NCBI GenBank assembly: GCA_963844405.1
Contig: CAWJNZ010000007.1
Location: 1,116,001 to 1,180,000, forward strand
Source: DASSUW01 sp963844405
Lineage (GTDB): Bacteria; Actinomycetota; Thermoleophilia; Solirubrobacterales; Solirubrobacteraceae
DNA length: 64,000 nucleotides
Reading direction: 5' to 3'
The first letter of the stretch is position 1. Each line of letters opens with the position of its first letter. Shown here piece after piece: positions 44,190 through 55,898 of the stretch. The notes beneath the pieces are model-generated. The model searched no databases. It had not been told where the DNA came from and worked only from the letters and a program-made list of their open reading frames with translations. A program made the position numbers and the translations under genes.

Positions 44190-44873
44190 CCCGCGGGCGA
44201 AGTCCTCGAGGACCGGCAGCAGGGCGCGGGCGTCGTCGACGACGGCGTCCGCGTCGGCCAGCTCCTCGATCGCGAACGGGCCGGTGGCCACGGCTGCCAC
44301 GCGCAGGCCGTCGGCGCGCGCGCACGCGATGTCGCGCGGCGTGTCGCCGATGACCACCGTCCGCTCGCGCGGCCAGTCGCCGGCACGCGCGCGGGCGATC
44401 GGCGGCAGCTCGTCGCGGTCGAGGTGGTCGGAGCCGAAGCCGCCCTGGCCCGGCTCGAAGTAGGCGCCGATGCCGGCGCTGGCCAGCTTGCGGCGGGCGA
44501 TCGGCTGCAGATTGCCGGTGACGAGCGAGAGCCGGAACTCGCCGGGACGCTCGGCCAACGCCGCCAGCAGCTCGGGCACGCCCGGCGCCACCGCCGCCGA
44601 CAGGTCGGGCGGGCACAGCTCCTCGTAGGCCGCCGCCGCGGCGTCCATGACCGCGGGCCAGCGCGCGTCGGCCTCCTCGCCTTCGACGCCGGCGAGCACC
44701 AACAGGTCGCGGACGATCGCCGCGTCGGTCCGGCCCGCGAACTCGACCCGCAGCCCGTCGAGCGGCGCGATCCCGTGCACGCGCGCCGCCGCCTCGCGCA
44801 GCGCGCGGCCGTGCTCGACCGAGGCCCGCTGCACGAGCGTGCCGTCGATGTCGAACAGCAGTAGGAGGCTCAG
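44184..44873 (-). CDS. HAD-superfamily hydrolase, phosphoglycolate phosphatase-like
   Basis: 229 residues. HAD motif I LLFDIDGTLV, motif II LVTGN, a Lys region ARRKLASAGI and motif III VVIGDTPRDIACARADG, plus a helical cap between motifs I and II, define a class IA HAD phosphatase. The substrate is unknown. The N-terminus has no ATG, GTG or TTG before motif I; CTG 44873 overlapping the stop of the upstream M42 gene (CTGA) is the likely start by analogy with the other NTGA couplings here. Confidence 0.8.
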   Translation of the reverse strand: MSLLLLFDIDGTLVQRASVEHGRALREAAARVHGIAPLDGLRVEFAGRTDAAIVRDLLVLAGVEGEEADARWPAVMDAAAAAYEELCPPDLSAAVAPGVPELLAALAERPGEFRLSLVTGNLQPIARRKLASAGIGAYFEPGQGGFGSDHLDRDELPPIARARAGDWPRERTVVIGDTPRDIACARADGLRVAAVATGPFAIEELADADAVVDDARALLPVLEDFARGV

Positions 44874-45925
44874 CGCCGGAGGTCCAGGCCGGGCTCGAGC
44901 CGGCGCGCGAACGCCGCGATCAGCTTGGCGGTGTTCTCGACGTCGTCGAGCTGGACCATCTCCACCGGCGAGTGCATGTACCGCAGCGGGATCGAGACGA
45001 CCGTCGACGGGATGCCGCCGCGCGAGATGTGGAAGGCGTCGGCGTCGGTGCCCGTGTAGCGCGCCGAGGCGGTGACCGTGAACGGGATGCCCTCGGCCTC
45101 GGCGGCCGCGTGCATGAGCTCGAAGACCGTCGGGTCGAGCGTCGAGCCGCGCTGGATCACCGGGCCGGAGCCGAACCGGTGCTTGCCGAGCTCCTTCTCG
45201 TCGCTGCCCGGCGCGTCGGTGGCGAACGTCACGTCGACCACCACGGCGATGTCCGGCTGCAGCGAGTAGGCGGTCGTGCGCGCGCCGCCGAAGGTGATCT
45301 CCTCCTGGGCGACCGCGACGGCCGCCACGTCGCCCGGCGCGCCGCCCGCCTCGGCCACCAGCCGCGCCGCCTCGAGCGCCACGTAGCAACCGAGCCGGTT
45401 GTCCATCGAGCGCGCGATGACGCGCTGGTTGGGGAGCTCGACGGGCTCGCCGGCGATGACCCCGACGTCGCCGATCCGCACGCGCGAGCGCGCCTCGTCG
45501 CCGTCCTCGGCCCCGATGTCGATGTGCAGGTTCTTGAGCTCGGGCGCCTTCTTGCGCTCCTCGTCCTTGAGCAGGTGGAGCGGCTTCTTGCCCACGACGC
45601 CCGTGACCCGCCCGTCGCGCGTCGCGATCTCCACCCGCTGGCCGACGAGGATCACCGGGTCCCAGCCGCCGACGCCGGTGAACCACAGGAAGCCGTCGTC
45701 GTCGATGTGGTGGACGATCAGCCCGATCTCGTCGATGTGGCCGATGATCGCGACGAACGGCCCGTCGCCCGTGCCTTTCACCCGGGCCACGGTCGAGCCC
45801 ACCGAGTCGTACGCGATCTCCGCGAACTCGGCCGCCGCCTCGCGGAAGACGGCGGCCGGCGCCTGCTCGTAGCCCGACGGGCCGGGCGCGGTCAGCAGCC
45901 TGCGGAGGGTCTCGGGGACGGCCAT
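44870..45925 (-). CDS. M42-family metallo-aminopeptidase (glutamyl aminopeptidase/endoglucanase type)
   Basis: 351 residues. IIGHIDEIGLIVHHIDDDGFL (first metal His and Asp), VIARSMDNRLGCYVALEA (bridging Asp), VAVAQEEITFGGARTTA (catalytic Glu pair), VDVTFATDAPG and PLRYMHSPVEMVQLDDVENTAKLI (last metal His) are the M42 set. These form large tetrahedral cytoplasmic aminopeptidases acting on short peptides. It is upstream of, and overlaps, the HAD gene. Confidence 0.9.
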   Translation of the reverse strand: MAVPETLRRLLTAPGPSGYEQAPAAVFREAAAEFAEIAYDSVGSTVARVKGTGDGPFVAIIGHIDEIGLIVHHIDDDGFLWFTGVGGWDPVILVGQRVEIATRDGRVTGVVGKKPLHLLKDEERKKAPELKNLHIDIGAEDGDEARSRVRIGDVGVIAGEPVELPNQRVIARSMDNRLGCYVALEAARLVAEAGGAPGDVAAVAVAQEEITFGGARTTAYSLQPDIAVVVDVTFATDAPGSDEKELGKHRFGSGPVIQRGSTLDPTVFELMHAAAEAEGIPFTVTASARYTGTDADAFHISRGGIPSTVVSIPLRYMHSPVEMVQLDDVENTAKLIAAFARRLEPGLDLRR

Positions 45926-45938
45926 GAGGCCGGGCAGG

Positions 45939-48716
<2,778 letters not shown>

Positions 48717-48734
48717 GGTCTCTCCGGTGTCAGA

Positions 48735-48750
48735 AGTCTCAATTGAGACT
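48735..48750. promoter_or_regulatory. perfect 16-bp palindrome upstream of acnA
   Basis: AGTCTCAATTGAGACT is fully self-complementary and ends 19 bases before the acnA ATG (minus strand), between the expected promoter and the ribosome-binding site. Its AT-rich core stands out against the high-GC surroundings. It overlaps the stop codon of the next minus-strand gene. An acnA repressor or iron-sulfur sensor could bind here; no regulator gene is adjacent. Confidence 0.6.
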
Positions 48751-49267
48751 ACCCCGGAAGACTCAGCGATCCCCTCCCGTAGTCGAGCCGCGCCGGCTCG
48801 CCGTCGCGGGTGCGCCACGCCACCGTGAGCGGCACCTCCTCGCCCGGCTCGAGCAGCGCGATGCGGCCGGTGCGCTGGAGCTCGGTGTCCGGCTCCTGCA
48901 CGGGCCCGCGGCCGGCCGCCCACAGCGACTTGCCGAACGCCTGCAGGAACACCGGCGCGGAGGCGACCTCGTGGCCGTCGGCGTCGAGCAGGCGCACGTC
49001 GCCGATGTCGACCCGCAGCGGATGCAGGCCGTCGTTGCGCAGCCTGGCGGTGAGCACGCGGTCGCCCGGCAGCGTCGGGTGCACGAAGACGTCGGCGTCG
49101 CCCGACCAGTCGAGCGGGCCCACGCGCTCGCCGCCCACGCTCGAGAGCCCCACGAAGCCCGCCCCGGCGATCGCCGCCGCGACGGCCGCGGCCACGAGGC
49201 GGCGGCGGACGAAGTTCGGCGCGACGCCGAGGGGCGGCGCGGCCGTGCGACCGGCGTAGGTGCTCAT
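48749..49267 (-). CDS. membrane-anchored extracytoplasmic protein, unknown function
   Basis: 172 residues. One N-terminal helix (RRRLVAAAVAAAIAGAGFVGLSSVGG) as uncleaved anchor or signal, then an Ig-like beta domain (DWSGDADVFVHPTLPGDRVLTARLRNDGLHPLRVDIGDVRLLDADGHEV, LEPGEEVPLTVAWRTRDG). This pattern resembles DUF4352- or CARDB-like domains, without a firm match. ATGA couples it to the upstream beta-helix protein gene, so it may be an accessory or anchoring partner. Confidence 0.6.
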   Translation of the reverse strand: MSTYAGRTAAPPLGVAPNFVRRRLVAAAVAAAIAGAGFVGLSSVGGERVGPLDWSGDADVFVHPTLPGDRVLTARLRNDGLHPLRVDIGDVRLLDADGHEVASAPVFLQAFGKSLWAAGRGPVQEPDTELQRTGRIALLEPGEEVPLTVAWRTRDGEPARLDYGRGSLSLPG

Positions 49268-50859
49268 CGGGGCTCCTCCGGCCGGGTGAACCAGTCGCAG
49301 CCCGGCGGGTCGGGGTTCTCGTACGGGTCCCAGGTCGCGCACGTGGCCTGGCTGGCCGTCTTGGTCGGCACGCCGGGGCTGAAGACGGACGAGCCCGGGC
49401 AGCCCGGCAGGCCGGTCAGCACGTTCGAGGACGGCGTCCCGCCGGCCGGTCCCACGTTGCCGCTCCAGCAGTTGCCGCTGCCCTCCTCGTCCCACCAGAA
49501 GTCGTTGCCGTTGGGGTCGCGCACGCCGTCCGGCCGCACGCCCATCTTGTTGTCGGCGAACGTGTTGTCGAACGACGTGTCGATGCCCTTCTCGGGCTCG
49601 CCGCGGAACGCGGCCGGCACGAACAGCAGCTTCACGCCGTCGCGCCAGTTGTCGTAGATGTAGTTGTCGCGGACGATGTCGCCGTTGCCGCCGAAGATCC
49701 CGATGCCGGTGCCGACCGGCACCTGGAAGGTCGGGCACACGACCGTCGGGTCGCGCTCCTCGGGCGGCGTCTCGCGGCAGTAGGCGTCGCGTTCGTCGTT
49801 GAAGTAGTCCTCGTTGTTGGAGTAGATGAGGTTGCGCTCCCACTTGGCGCAGTCCTGCGGCATGCCCGGGTGGCCGGAGGCGAACGAGTCGGTCGTCATG
49901 CCGGTGGCGTTGTGGTGGAAGCGGTTGTCGTGCGCCCACACGCCGTTGCCGGCCGTGCCCGAGTAGCCGATCGTGTTGTGGTGCGAGTCCGAGTCGCGGA
50001 TCTCGATCCCGTACCGCTGGCAGTGGCCCTCGGGGCCGGAGCCGGGGTAGATGCCGGAGTCGCCCGCGCCGAAGGCCTCGAGCCGGTTGTAGAGGCCGTG
50101 GTCGGAGGTGAAGGAGAGGAAGCCGTACTCGCGCGAGTAGCGCGACTGGATGTCCTCCATCCGGAAGCCGTTGGTCTCGAGGACGTAGACGTTGTTGAAG
50201 TCGGAGAACTCGACGGTGAAGTTCTTGAGGTAGATGCCGTCGGCGCGGTCGGCGCGGATGACGTTGAGCTTGGTCCGCTGGCCGGAGATGAGCACGTCCT
50301 CGCGCGTGCTTCCCATGCCCTCGATCTGGAGGTTGCACTTGCTGTCGCAGACGCGGTCCTCGTCGGGCCCGTCGCCGATGACGGCGATCAGGTTCTGCGC
50401 GTTCGGGCACTTGCGCTGGTACTCGTAGTTGGCGACCTTGGCACCGCCGCCCTGACCGGGGACGCCGGAGGCGAGCAGGGAGCTGCCGATCTCGTCGTAG
50501 TCGTCGGCGCAGCGCGGGTCGGGCTCGGGATTGAGCCGGCTCGGCTCCTCCCGGTAGACGCCCGGCATGATCCGGATGATCGCCCCGCTGCGGGCGGCGT
50601 CCACGGCGGCCTGGATGTGCTCGAAGCCGCACTGCTCGAGCTCGCGCAGGCGCTGCTCCTCGAGCTCGCCGTCGAAGACGCCGCGGATCCGCTCCGCCGA
50701 GTCGGGCTTGCAGACGGTGAGGACCTGCTCGGCCGTCGTGCGGTACTCCGGTACGGCGCCGACGCTGCCGTCCGGGAAGTGGGCCTGGCGCTCGGGATGC
50801 GCGAGCGCCGCCGGGGCCGCGAGGGCCAGGAGTGCGAGAGCGGTGACGAGCGACTTCAT
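49264..50859 (-). CDS. secreted right-handed parallel beta-helix protein
   Basis: 531 residues with signal peptide (MKSLVTALALLALAAPAALA). The body contains periodic Asn/Gly/aromatic turns typical of a parallel beta-helix (KNFTVEFSDFNNVYVLETNGFRMED, HDNRFHHNATGMTTDS, GGNGDIVRDNYIYDNWRDGVKLL), like pectate lyase/NosD-type folds and CASH repeats. There are many Cys. The N-terminal module QAAVDAARSGAIIRIMPGVYREEP is the usual start of the helix. It might bind or cleave extracellular polysaccharide. It is followed by a coupled small anchored protein. Confidence 0.75.
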   Translation of the reverse strand: MKSLVTALALLALAAPAALAHPERQAHFPDGSVGAVPEYRTTAEQVLTVCKPDSAERIRGVFDGELEEQRLRELEQCGFEHIQAAVDAARSGAIIRIMPGVYREEPSRLNPEPDPRCADDYDEIGSSLLASGVPGQGGGAKVANYEYQRKCPNAQNLIAVIGDGPDEDRVCDSKCNLQIEGMGSTREDVLISGQRTKLNVIRADRADGIYLKNFTVEFSDFNNVYVLETNGFRMEDIQSRYSREYGFLSFTSDHGLYNRLEAFGAGDSGIYPGSGPEGHCQRYGIEIRDSDSHHNTIGYSGTAGNGVWAHDNRFHHNATGMTTDSFASGHPGMPQDCAKWERNLIYSNNEDYFNDERDAYCRETPPEERDPTVVCPTFQVPVGTGIGIFGGNGDIVRDNYIYDNWRDGVKLLFVPAAFRGEPEKGIDTSFDNTFADNKMGVRPDGVRDPNGNDFWWDEEGSGNCWSGNVGPAGGTPSSNVLTGLPGCPGSSVFSPGVPTKTASQATCATWDPYENPDPPGCDWFTRPEEPR

Positions 50860-50895
50860 GCGGTCTGCAACGAGGTCGCGCCGCGAAACTGGCGG

Positions 50896-52074
50896 TCAGA
50901 GCTTCGCGATGGCGCCCAGCGCGGCGTCGACGTCCGCCTCGTCGACCCACAGCCCGGTGCCGAGGCGCACGTACTGCTGGGCGTACGGGGTGACGCTGGC
51001 GGCGACCTTGCGCTCGTGCAGCCGCTGCACGGCGCTCCCGGGGTCGAGCCCGCGCACTTCGAAGCAGACGATGCCGGCCGAGACCTCCTCGGCCATCGGC
51101 GTCACCAGCCGCACGTCGCGCAGCTCGGCCAGCCCCTGCTTGAGCCGCGTCGCGAGGCTCTGGATCCGCTTCGTGACCGCGGTGCGGCCGATCCGGTGGT
51201 GGAAGTCGAAGGCCTCGGCGAGCGCCCAGCGGTGCTCGAAGGTGTGGAAGCCGCCGGGGCTCCAGTCTCCGGCCGGCGTGCCGGGGTGGAACGGCGGGAT
51301 GATCGGGCGCAGGCGGTCCCAGGAGCGGCTCCACACCAGACCGGTGCCGCGCGGGCCGCCGAGCCACTTGTGGGTGCCGGCGACGAGGACGTCGACCGAG
51401 TCGACCGGGAGGTCGTCGGCGGCGAGCCCGTGCACGCCGTCGAGCACCACGACCGCGGGCCGTACCGCCTCGGCGATCTCCTGGGCGGGGATCTTGACCC
51501 CGGTGCCCGAGTGCACCCAGGTGAGCGCGAGCAGCCCGGCCTCGACCCCACGTGCCGCCTCCACCATCCCGCTGACCGTGGCCTGCGCCGGGTCGTCGTA
51601 GAGGCGGATCGTCCGGAAGTCGCCGAAGCGCAGGCGCAGCGACTCGTGCGTGGAGTAGAAGTCGTGCTCGGTGGCCACCGGCCGGCCCTCGATGCGGATG
51701 CCGCCGTAGACGAGGCCGAGGCCCATCGTCGTCGAGTCGGTGAAGGCGAAGCTCGGCGGGACCTCCAGGTAGCGCGCCGCCGCGTCGAGCACGCGCTGGT
51801 CGAGCTCTTCCTCGTGGGCGTGGAGGTAGCCGGCCGGGTCGGCGTCGAGCCCGCGGCGGTGGCGCTCGATCGCGTCGCGGACGGGCTTCGGGTGGGTGGC
51901 GAGCACGAACGCGTCGAAGTGCCGGACGCCGCGCGAGAGGGCGAACTGGGCCTTGACCGACGCCCAGTCCTCCGGGTCGTACGGGGCGGGCTTGGCCGAC
52001 GACCCACCACAGCCGGCCACCACGCCGGCGGCGGCCGCGCCCGCGAGCAGCTGCTTGCGCGTCAGCCCGCTCAT
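50896..52074 (-). CDS. aminotransferase class V (PLP), predicted lipoprotein
   Basis: 392 residues. The fold-type I core shows FAFTDSTTMGLGLVYGGI, TEHDFYSTHESLRL, LTWVHSGTGVKIP, VVLDGVHGLAADDL (PLP Asp) and the Schiff-base Lys in VAGTHKWLGGPRGTGLVW. This is close to isopenicillin-N epimerase/cysteine desulfurase-like CefD proteins. The N-terminus (MSGLTRKQLLAGAAAAGVVAGCGG) has a lipobox-type VAGC, so export is predicted, which is odd for a PLP enzyme. The start is the only family-consistent ATG. The substrate is unknown. Confidence 0.8.
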   Translation of the reverse strand: MSGLTRKQLLAGAAAAGVVAGCGGSSAKPAPYDPEDWASVKAQFALSRGVRHFDAFVLATHPKPVRDAIERHRRGLDADPAGYLHAHEEELDQRVLDAAARYLEVPPSFAFTDSTTMGLGLVYGGIRIEGRPVATEHDFYSTHESLRLRFGDFRTIRLYDDPAQATVSGMVEAARGVEAGLLALTWVHSGTGVKIPAQEIAEAVRPAVVVLDGVHGLAADDLPVDSVDVLVAGTHKWLGGPRGTGLVWSRSWDRLRPIIPPFHPGTPAGDWSPGGFHTFEHRWALAEAFDFHHRIGRTAVTKRIQSLATRLKQGLAELRDVRLVTPMAEEVSAGIVCFEVRGLDPGSAVQRLHERKVAASVTPYAQQYVRLGTGLWVDEADVDAALGAIAKL

Positions 52075-52137
52075 GTGCCGACTTTACGCCGACCACGCGC
52101 GAGTGGTTCCACCCCCACGAATCGTGGGCGACGGCCT

Positions 52138-52927
52138 TCAGTGCACTTCGCTGGGCGCGCGCTTCGATCCGGTCATCTCGAACACCCAGAAGTCCTCGCC
52201 CATGACCGGGACCGAGACGTTGTAGACGGGGACCTCGCCGACGCGGCCCTCGAACGTGCCGGCGTGCGCGTGGCCGTGCAGCACGAGGTCGGGGTTGTGC
52301 TCGAGGATCGGCGTGGCCAGCCGGTCGGTGCCGAGGAACGCCCAGATGTCGCGCCGCTCGCCCTCGAGCGTCTGGCCCGACGGCGAGTAGTGCAGCAGCA
52401 CGATCCGGAACGGGCACAGCGCGACGGCGCGCAGCCCCTCGTCGAGAGCCTCGACCTCGGCGCTCGCCTCGGCGTAGACCTGCCGCAGCAGCGGCTCGCC
52501 GAAGTCGGGGATGTGCGAGCCGGTGAAGCCGCCGACGAACCCCTTGGTCCCGACCACGCCGATCTCCGTGTCGCAGATCTCGAGGACATGGTGCGAGCGG
52601 TCGAGCACGACGAGGCCCGCCTCCTCGAGCACGGCCGTCGACCTCGCCGGCGCGCGCCGAGTGGTGGTCGTGGTTGCCGAGCACGGTGAGCACCGGGACG
52701 TCGATCTCGCGCACGGCGTCGGCGAGGATCGCCGCCTGCTCGGGCTCGCCGTGGGTCGTGAGGTCGCCGGCCAGCAGGATCAGGTCGACGCGGTCCTCGA
52801 GCGACGAGAACGCCTCGTGCGCGCGCTCACGGTCACTCTCGCGACCGAAGTGCACGTCGCCGGCCGCCGCGATGCGGATCCGGCACTCCTCGTCGACGGC
52901 CGGGCGGTTCGTGGTGTTTATCGTCAT
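52138..52927 (-). CDS. metallophosphoesterase, frameshifted
   Basis: About 263 residues when joined. The upstream frame carries IRIAAAGDVHFG (D-x-H), LILLAGDLTTHG (GD) and VLTVLGNHDHHSA (GNHD). The downstream frame carries FRIVLLHYSPSG, and the C-terminal LVLHGHAHAG (GHxH). These are the five calcineurin-like phosphoesterase blocks in order. One surplus base at about 52632-52640 separates GEVDG from VLEEAGLVVLD. The start is ATG 52927, 26 bp from the divergent nucleotidyltransferase start. The substrate is unknown. Confidence 0.78.
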
Positions 52928-52953
52928 CCCTGGTGGCGGGTACCCAGCAGGCC

Positions 52954-53586
52954 ATGGCCATAGACGAGCAGCCGTTCGCCCAGATCGAGCATGCGCTGAA
53001 GCGGGCGGCGGCCGCGCTCAACCACGCCGGCATCCCGTTCCTGCTCGGCGGCAGCCTCGCCAGCTGGGCGCGCGGCGGGCCCGAGACGCGCCACGACCTC
53101 GACCTGATGCTCAAGCCGGAGGACGTCGACCGCGCGCTCGACGCGCTGAAAGAGGCCGGCATGCGGCCCGAGCGCCCGCCCGAGGATTGGCTCGTCAAGG
53201 CATGGGACGGAGACACGCTCGTCGACCTCATCTATTGTCCCAAGGGCCTGCCGATGGACGACGACGTGATCGCCCGCGGCGAGCAGCTCTCGGTGCTCGG
53301 CATGGAGATCCGCGTGATGGCGCTCGAGGACGTGATGGCGACGAAGCTGATGGCCCTCACGGAGCACTCGCTGCGCTATGAGGGGCTGCTGCAGATCGCC
53401 CGCGCGCTGCGCGAGCAGATCGACTGGGCGGCGGTCCGCACGCGCACGGACTCCTCCCCGTTCGCGCGCGCCTTCTTCGTGCTGCTCGAAGGCCTGGAGA
53501 TCCTGCCATCGGCTCAGCCTCACCGGTCAGGAACTACAGTCCGCGTCGTCACACCGCAGAGTTCCCCCGCGACACAGGGAGGGTAG
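52954..53586 (+). CDS. nucleotidyltransferase-fold protein
   Basis: 210 residues. AGIPFLLGGSLASWARGGPETRHDLDLMLKP has the GG(S) and D-x-D motif of the AbiEii/DUF1814-like or aminoglycoside-type nucleotidyltransferase fold; DLIYCPKG and LEDVMATKLMALTEH follow. The C-terminal third is weakly structured and ends in a Ser/Thr-rich stretch. No antitoxin partner is beside it. ATG 52954 is preferred; an in-frame GTG at 52933 exists. The next gene begins 9 bp later. Confidence 0.7.
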   Translation: MAIDEQPFAQIEHALKRAAAALNHAGIPFLLGGSLASWARGGPETRHDLDLMLKPEDVDRALDALKEAGMRPERPPEDWLVKAWDGDTLVDLIYCPKGLPMDDDVIARGEQLSVLGMEIRVMALEDVMATKLMALTEHSLRYEGLLQIARALREQIDWAAVRTRTDSSPFARAFFVLLEGLEILPSAQPHRSGTTVRVVTPQSSPATQGG

Positions 53587-53595
53587 GCGACCGAC

Positions 53596-54742
53596 ATGGC
53601 AGCCAACACGATCACCCGCGACCGCCTGCGTCGGCTCGCCGACGTCAAGCCGGACCGCGGCCGCGTCCTGTCCGTCTTCCTCAACCTCGATCCCACCGAG
53701 TTCGCCACGCCCGCCGCCCGCTCGACGGCGATCACCTCCGTCATGACGGAGGCCGCCCACCGCGTCGACCAGGCCGAGGGGCTCGATCACGAGGAGCGTC
53801 AGGCGCTGAGGGCGGACGTCGACCGCGTGCGGGAGACGCTGATGGCCACCGACATCGCTCAGAACGGCACGCGCGCGGTGGCCGTGTACGCCTGCCAGCC
53901 GGCCGACCTGCTCGAGGTCGTCCGGCTCAACCGGCCGGTCGACTTCGCCGTCGTGCTCGACCGCTCGCCCTACCTCGAGCCGCTCGTCGCCCAGGCCGGC
54001 GAGGAGCACTGGTGCGTGCTGCTGGTGAACCGCCGCAACGCGCGCTTCTTCATCGGCGACGGCGGCGGGCTCGAGGAGACCGACCGCGTCGAGGACGACG
54101 TGCACAGCCAGCACGACCAGGGCGGCTGGTCGCAGGCGCGCTTCCAGCGCGGCGTCGAGAAGGAGAAGGACGATCACCTCGTCCACGTCGCCGAGGTGGC
54201 CTTCGAGCGCCACAAGGAAGGCCGCTTCGACCGGCTGCTGCTCTCGGCCCCGGGCGAGCTCGCGAACGAGGCCGAGCAGAAGCTGCACCCGTACCTCCAG
54301 AAGCGGATCGTCGGCCGGCTGCACCTCGACGTCGAGAACTCGTCGCTCGAGGACGTCCGGGGCGCCGCCTCGCGGGCGATGGAGGAGTGGAGCCGCAAGT
54401 GCGAGCGCGAGGCGCTCGACCGGCTGGCCGAGGGCGTCGGGCGCGGCACGCGCGGGGCGGCCGGGCTCGCGTCGGTGCTCAGACGCGCTCAACGAGCAGC
54501 GGGTCGAGATCCTCCTGGTCGGCGACGGGTTGCGCTCCCCCGGCGGGCGCGACGAGACGACCGGCATGCTCTACCCCGGCGACCACGGGCCCGACGGCCG
54601 GCAGCTCGAGCGCTGCGACAACATCGTCGAGCTCGCGATCGAGAAGGCGATCGAGCAGTCGGCCAAGGTGATCAAGGTGCGCCACCACGACGACCTCGGG
54701 CCGCTCGGCGGAATCGGCGCTGTGCTTCGCTACGTGGTGTGA
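53596..54742 (+). CDS. baeRF-family (bacterial eRF1-like) protein, frameshifted
   Basis: About 381 residues when joined. N-terminal RLRRLADVKPDRGRVLSVFLNLDP, the middle EEHWCVLLVNRRNARFFIGDGGGL, the basic/His segment QGGWSQARFQRGVEKEKDDHL and the L7Ae-like end (EILLVGDGLRSPG, IVELAIEKAIEQSAKVIKVRHHDDL, LGGIGAVLRY) are those of the bacterial archaeo-eukaryotic release-factor family related to Vms1/ANKZF1. These are thought to act on stalled peptidyl-tRNA. One surplus A at 54481 breaks the frame between LASVL and DALNEQRVEILLV. GGGAGG precedes ATG. The stop overlaps the pncA start. Confidence 0.78.
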
Positions 54743-55278
54743 GCCGCGCGCTCGTCATCGTCGACTTCCAGAACGACTTCTGTCCGGGCGGTGCGCTGGC
54801 CGTGCCCGACGGCGACGCGATCGCCGGGCCCGTCAACGAGCTCGCCGGCTCGGGCGAGTTCGACCTCGTGGTGGCCACGCGCGACTGGCATCCGCCCGAC
54901 CACTCGTCGTTCGCCGAGCAGGGCGGGCCGTGGCCGGTGCACTGCGTGGCCGGCACGCCGGGCGCCGAGCTGCACGAGGCGCTCGACCCGACGCCGATCG
55001 ACGCGGTGGTCGACAAGGGACAGGACCGCGAGACCGACGGCTACTCGGGCTTCGCCGGCACGGAGCTCGCCTCGCTGCTCCGCGAGCACGGGGTCGAGCA
55101 CGTGACCGTCGTCGGCCTCGCCACCGACTACTGCGTCAAGAACACGGCGCTCGACGCGCTGCAGGAGGGCTTCTCCGTCACGGTCGACAGCACGGCGACG
55201 CGCGGCGTCGACGTCGAGCCCGACGACTCGGTGCGGGCGCTGGAGGCCGTCCGGACCGCGGGAGCGAGCGTGGCCTGA
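54739..55278 (+). CDS. pncA: nicotinamidase (isochorismatase family)
   Basis: 179 residues from a GTG overlapping the baeRF stop (GTGA). The catalytic Asp lies in ALVIVDFQNDFCPGGALAV, the metal ligands in VVATRDWHPPDHSSFAEQGG, the Lys in VVDKGQD and the nucleophilic Cys in VVGLATDYCVKNTALDA. It hydrolyses nicotinamide to nicotinate. The nicotinate phosphoribosyltransferase gene lies just beyond pcm on the other strand, so both steps of the salvage route are within 2.3 kb. The stop overlaps the pcm start (TGATG). Confidence 0.92.
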   Translation: MSRALVIVDFQNDFCPGGALAVPDGDAIAGPVNELAGSGEFDLVVATRDWHPPDHSSFAEQGGPWPVHCVAGTPGAELHEALDPTPIDAVVDKGQDRETDGYSGFAGTELASLLREHGVEHVTVVGLATDYCVKNTALDALQEGFSVTVDSTATRGVDVEPDDSVRALEAVRTAGASVA

Positions 55279-55898
55279 TGCGCGCCGCGCCGGAGCGGCT
55301 GCTGCAGACGCTACGGCGCTACGTGGACGACGAGCGCGTGCTCGCGGCGATCGCCGAGGTGCCGCGCGACCGCTTCGTGCCGCCCGACCTCCTCGACCAG
55401 GCGTGGGAGAACATCCCGCTCCCGATCGGCTCCGGCCAGACGATCTCGCAGCCGCTCGTGGTGGCGCGCATGTGCGAGCTGCTCGAGCTGACCGGCGACG
55501 AGACGGTGCTCGACGTCGGCACCGGCTCCGGCTACCACGCGGCGCTGCTGGCGCGGCTGGCGCGGCACGTCCACTCGATCGAGGTCCATGCCTCGCTGTC
55601 GCGCCAGGCGGCGGAGAACCTGCGCGCGGCCGGCGTGGAGAACGTGACGCTGGAGGTCGGCGACGGCTCGCGCGGGCTGCCGCGGCACGCGCCCTACGAG
55701 GCGATCAACGTGGCCGCCGCGGCGGGCGGCGCGATCCCGCCGGCCCTGGCCGAGCAGCTCGCCCCGGGCGGCCGGCTGGTGGCGCCGGTGGAGGCCGGCG
55801 ACCAGCGGCTCGTGGTGGCGCGGCGCACGGACGACGGCGTGACGCTCACCGAGCTCGAGCGCGTGCGCTTCGTGCCGCTGGTCAGTCGACGCGACTGA
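55278..55898 (+). CDS. pcm: protein-L-isoaspartate O-methyltransferase
   Basis: 206 residues. VPRDRFVPPDLLDQAWENIPLPIGSGQTISQPLVVARM is the typical substrate-binding start; the SAM motif I is VLDVGTGSGYHAALLARL, followed by AINVAAAAGGAIPPALAEQLAPGGRLVAPV. It methylates isoaspartyl residues to begin repair of aged proteins. It is co-translated with pncA (TGATG) and its last 17 bases overlap the convergent pncB gene. Confidence 0.92.
   Translation: MRAAPERLLQTLRRYVDDERVLAAIAEVPRDRFVPPDLLDQAWENIPLPIGSGQTISQPLVVARMCELLELTGDETVLDVGTGSGYHAALLARLARHVHSIEVHASLSRQAAENLRAAGVENVTLEVGDGSRGLPRHAPYEAINVAAAAGGAIPPALAEQLAPGGRLVAPVEAGDQRLVVARRTDDGVTLTELERVRFVPLVSRRD

Noticed and set aside
48749..52927. A 1392-residue minus-strand open frame
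   Set aside because: It joins the real start of the metallophosphoesterase, shadow sequence across two genes and the real 172-residue protein at its end. These are separate genes.
54739..55278. Isochorismatase for siderophore synthesis
   Set aside because: The metal-binding TRDWHPPDHSSF motif and the nearby nicotinate phosphoribosyltransferase fit nicotinamidase better; no siderophore genes are present.
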